Shown here one piece after another: positions 63,090 through 64,000 of a stretch of 64,000 nt of DNA. The notes beneath the pieces were generated by a model, which saw nothing but the letters and a program-made list of their open reading frames with translations, made no database searches and was not told the DNA's origin. The stretch is from Ruegeria marina. Lineage in GTDB: Bacteria; Pseudomonadota; Alphaproteobacteria; Rhodobacterales; Rhodobacteraceae. The translations under genes and the position numbers were made by a program. Every line of letters begins with the position of its first letter. The stretch's first letter is position 1. The DNA lies in NCBI RefSeq assembly GCF_900101475.1, contig NZ_FMZV01000003.1, forward strand, positions 186,001 to 250,000, written 5' to 3'.

Positions 63090-63596
63090 TTATGATTTCT
63101 GCTTCGATAAAACGCTCTGCGCCAGTCTTTCAAGGGCAGCACGCAATTCTTCATCTTTCGCGCCCTGCGCCACGCGGGCCGCTTCGGTCGCGATTTCCGG
63201 CGCAGGTCCGGCGGCGGCGGCTTTGGGCCGGTGCTCGAATGTGGCCTGCCCTTCGGCAAAACCCGTCGGCGCGGTCTGGGTGATGCGCACGCGGCTGATG
63301 GCATTGTAGCCGTAGGCGGCGTTGACCCGTTCACGCAATTGTTCCTTCTGCATTTCCAGCATAGGAGCCTGCGCGCCTGTCGTCAGCACCGTGAGTGTCG
63401 CGCCGAACCCGTTCTTGCCATAGCCGATGCTGACCGGGCGCGCGATGGCGGCCAGATCCTGCCCGACGATCTCGGGCCAGTGGGTCAGCACCCGGCTCAC
63501 CGCAAACCCCCGGCTTTCGCCGGCACGGCGGATCTGGTCGCCCAGCAGGATTGCCGTGCGCTTGAAACCGCGGGTCGAGGAACGTCTGTCTGTCAT
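63090..63596 (-). CDS. DUF721 (DciA-like) protein
   Basis: The 168-residue protein has the DUF721 core VSRVLTHWPEIVGQDLAAIARPVSIGYGKNGFGATLTVLTTGAQAPMLEMQKEQLRERVNAAYGYNAISRVRITQ. DciA proteins load the replicative helicase in bacteria lacking DnaC. The C-terminal tail is Ala-rich and low complexity. It is divergent from mutY, with 82 bp between starts. Confidence 0.88.
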   Translation of the reverse strand: MTDRRSSTRGFKRTAILLGDQIRRAGESRGFAVSRVLTHWPEIVGQDLAAIARPVSIGYGKNGFGATLTVLTTGAQAPMLEMQKEQLRERVNAAYGYNAISRVRITQTAPTGFAEGQATFEHRPKAAAAGPAPEIATEAARVAQGAKDEELRAALERLAQSVLSKQKS

Positions 63597-63678
63597 CTGG
63601 TATCCGACTCTGATGGCGCTATTCTAAGTCCCGGGCGCGGCGGCGCCAGCGAAACCGGACGGTCAGGGGGAAATTTCC

Positions 63679-64000
63679 GTGCGCGATGAACAACACATTG
63701 GCGTGAGTGCGCAATTGCTGGCCTGGTACGACCTGCATGCCCGGGAAATGCCATGGCGGGTTGGCCCGGCGGCGCGCGCCGCCGGGGTGCGCCCCGCCCC
63801 CTATCGCGTGTGGCTGTCCGAGGTCATGCTGCAACAGACGACCGTGGCGGCGGTGCGCGACTATTTCCGGCGGTTCACTGCCCGCTGGCCCACGGTCGAG
63901 GCGCTTGCCGCCGCCCCGGACGAAGCGGTGATGGGCGAATGGGCCGGCCTTGGATATTACGCCCGCGCCCGCAACCTGCTGAAATGCGCCCGGGTGGTGG
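63679..64000 (+). CDS. mutY: A/G-specific adenine glycosylase MutY, 5' part
   Basis: The first 107 codons are present; the gene runs off the window. It reads [14 protein letters not shown], then [59 protein letters not shown], which holds the catalytic Glu (EVMLQQT) and the GLGYYxRARNL motif. MutY removes A opposite 8-oxoG. GTG at 63679 has GGGGG about 9 nt upstream. It is divergent from DUF721. Confidence 0.95.
   Translation, partial: MRDEQHIGVSAQLLAWYDLHAREMPWRVGPAARAAGVRPAPYRVWLSEVMLQQTTVAAVRDYFRRFTARWPTVEALAAAPDEAVMGEWAGLGYYARARNLLKCARVV

Overview
The window is a high-GC stretch of an alphaproteobacterial chromosome, most likely from the Rhodobacteraceae (Roseobacter group, Ruegeria/Silicibacter-like). 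The evidence is the MipZ division ATPase, a cysteine-free L31, a DUF3576 lipoprotein, a Rhodobacter-type porin, the ubiH-type/amidase/aminotransferase/ftsK/lolA neighbourhood, and two fused FAD-GcvT dehydrogenases beside a betaine-type methyltransferase. I see no tRNA, rRNA, CRISPR array, transposase, integrase or phage gene. Genes are densely packed and many are coupled by 1-4 bp stop/start overlaps. I have replaced many long-ORF starts by internal starts that carry a good Shine-Dalgarno site.

Layout. 1-3.3 kb: rplS-rpmE behind a leader with two mutually exclusive hairpins, then mipZ and a convergent class III adenylate cyclase. 3.3-10.8 kb: a MarR regulator divergent from a homogentisate operon (hmgA, fahA, a metallo-beta-lactamase-fold protein with an altered metal motif, an FAD hydroxylase, a DUF2783 small protein, a VOC protein, maiA). 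10.8-15.7 kb: mixed genes (redoxin, ureohydrolase, DOPA-dioxygenase-like, RluA, NTF2-like, SGNH hydrolase, RarD). 15.9-24.9 kb: a minus-strand N-methyl/betaine catabolic cluster (XRE-cupin regulator, GFA protein, FAD-GcvT dehydrogenase, quinone-reductase-like MDR, homocysteine S-methyltransferase, GATase1-AraC regulator, second FAD-GcvT dehydrogenase).

25-31.8 kb: DUF1294, free Met-R-sulfoxide reductase, thiolase, a STAS/anti-sigma kinase pair, gamma-glutamyltransferase, HspQ, AEC transporter, lipoprotein transglycosylase. 31.8-42.3 kb: envelope, division and maintenance genes (lolA, ftsK, aminotransferase, amidase, UbiH-type hydroxylase, Trm112, Lon-N protein, thioredoxin-TPR, exonuclease III). 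42.3-51.4 kb: OmpR-type regulator, ribA, L,D-transpeptidase, YggS, porin, DUF3576, then leuS-lptE-holA. 51.4-64 kb: GST, HI0933-type flavoprotein, HNH protein, crotonase/SDR pair, DUF2125, pmbA-cysQ-like-waaA-like-lpxK, CaiB/DsbA/DUF721, and the start of mutY.

Main points of interest. (1) A dispersed intergenic element occurs in four copies: a conserved 5' box followed by stem-loops whose base pairs covary. (2) The rplS leader looks like an autoregulatory switch. (3) A long, nearly perfect hairpin precedes ggt. (4) Three enzymes keep their fold signature but lack expected catalytic or metal residues: the MBL protein of the homogentisate operon, the crotonase, and the WaaA-like protein next to lpxK. 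(5) The homogentisate operon carries a four-gene accessory block whose substrate is not obvious.
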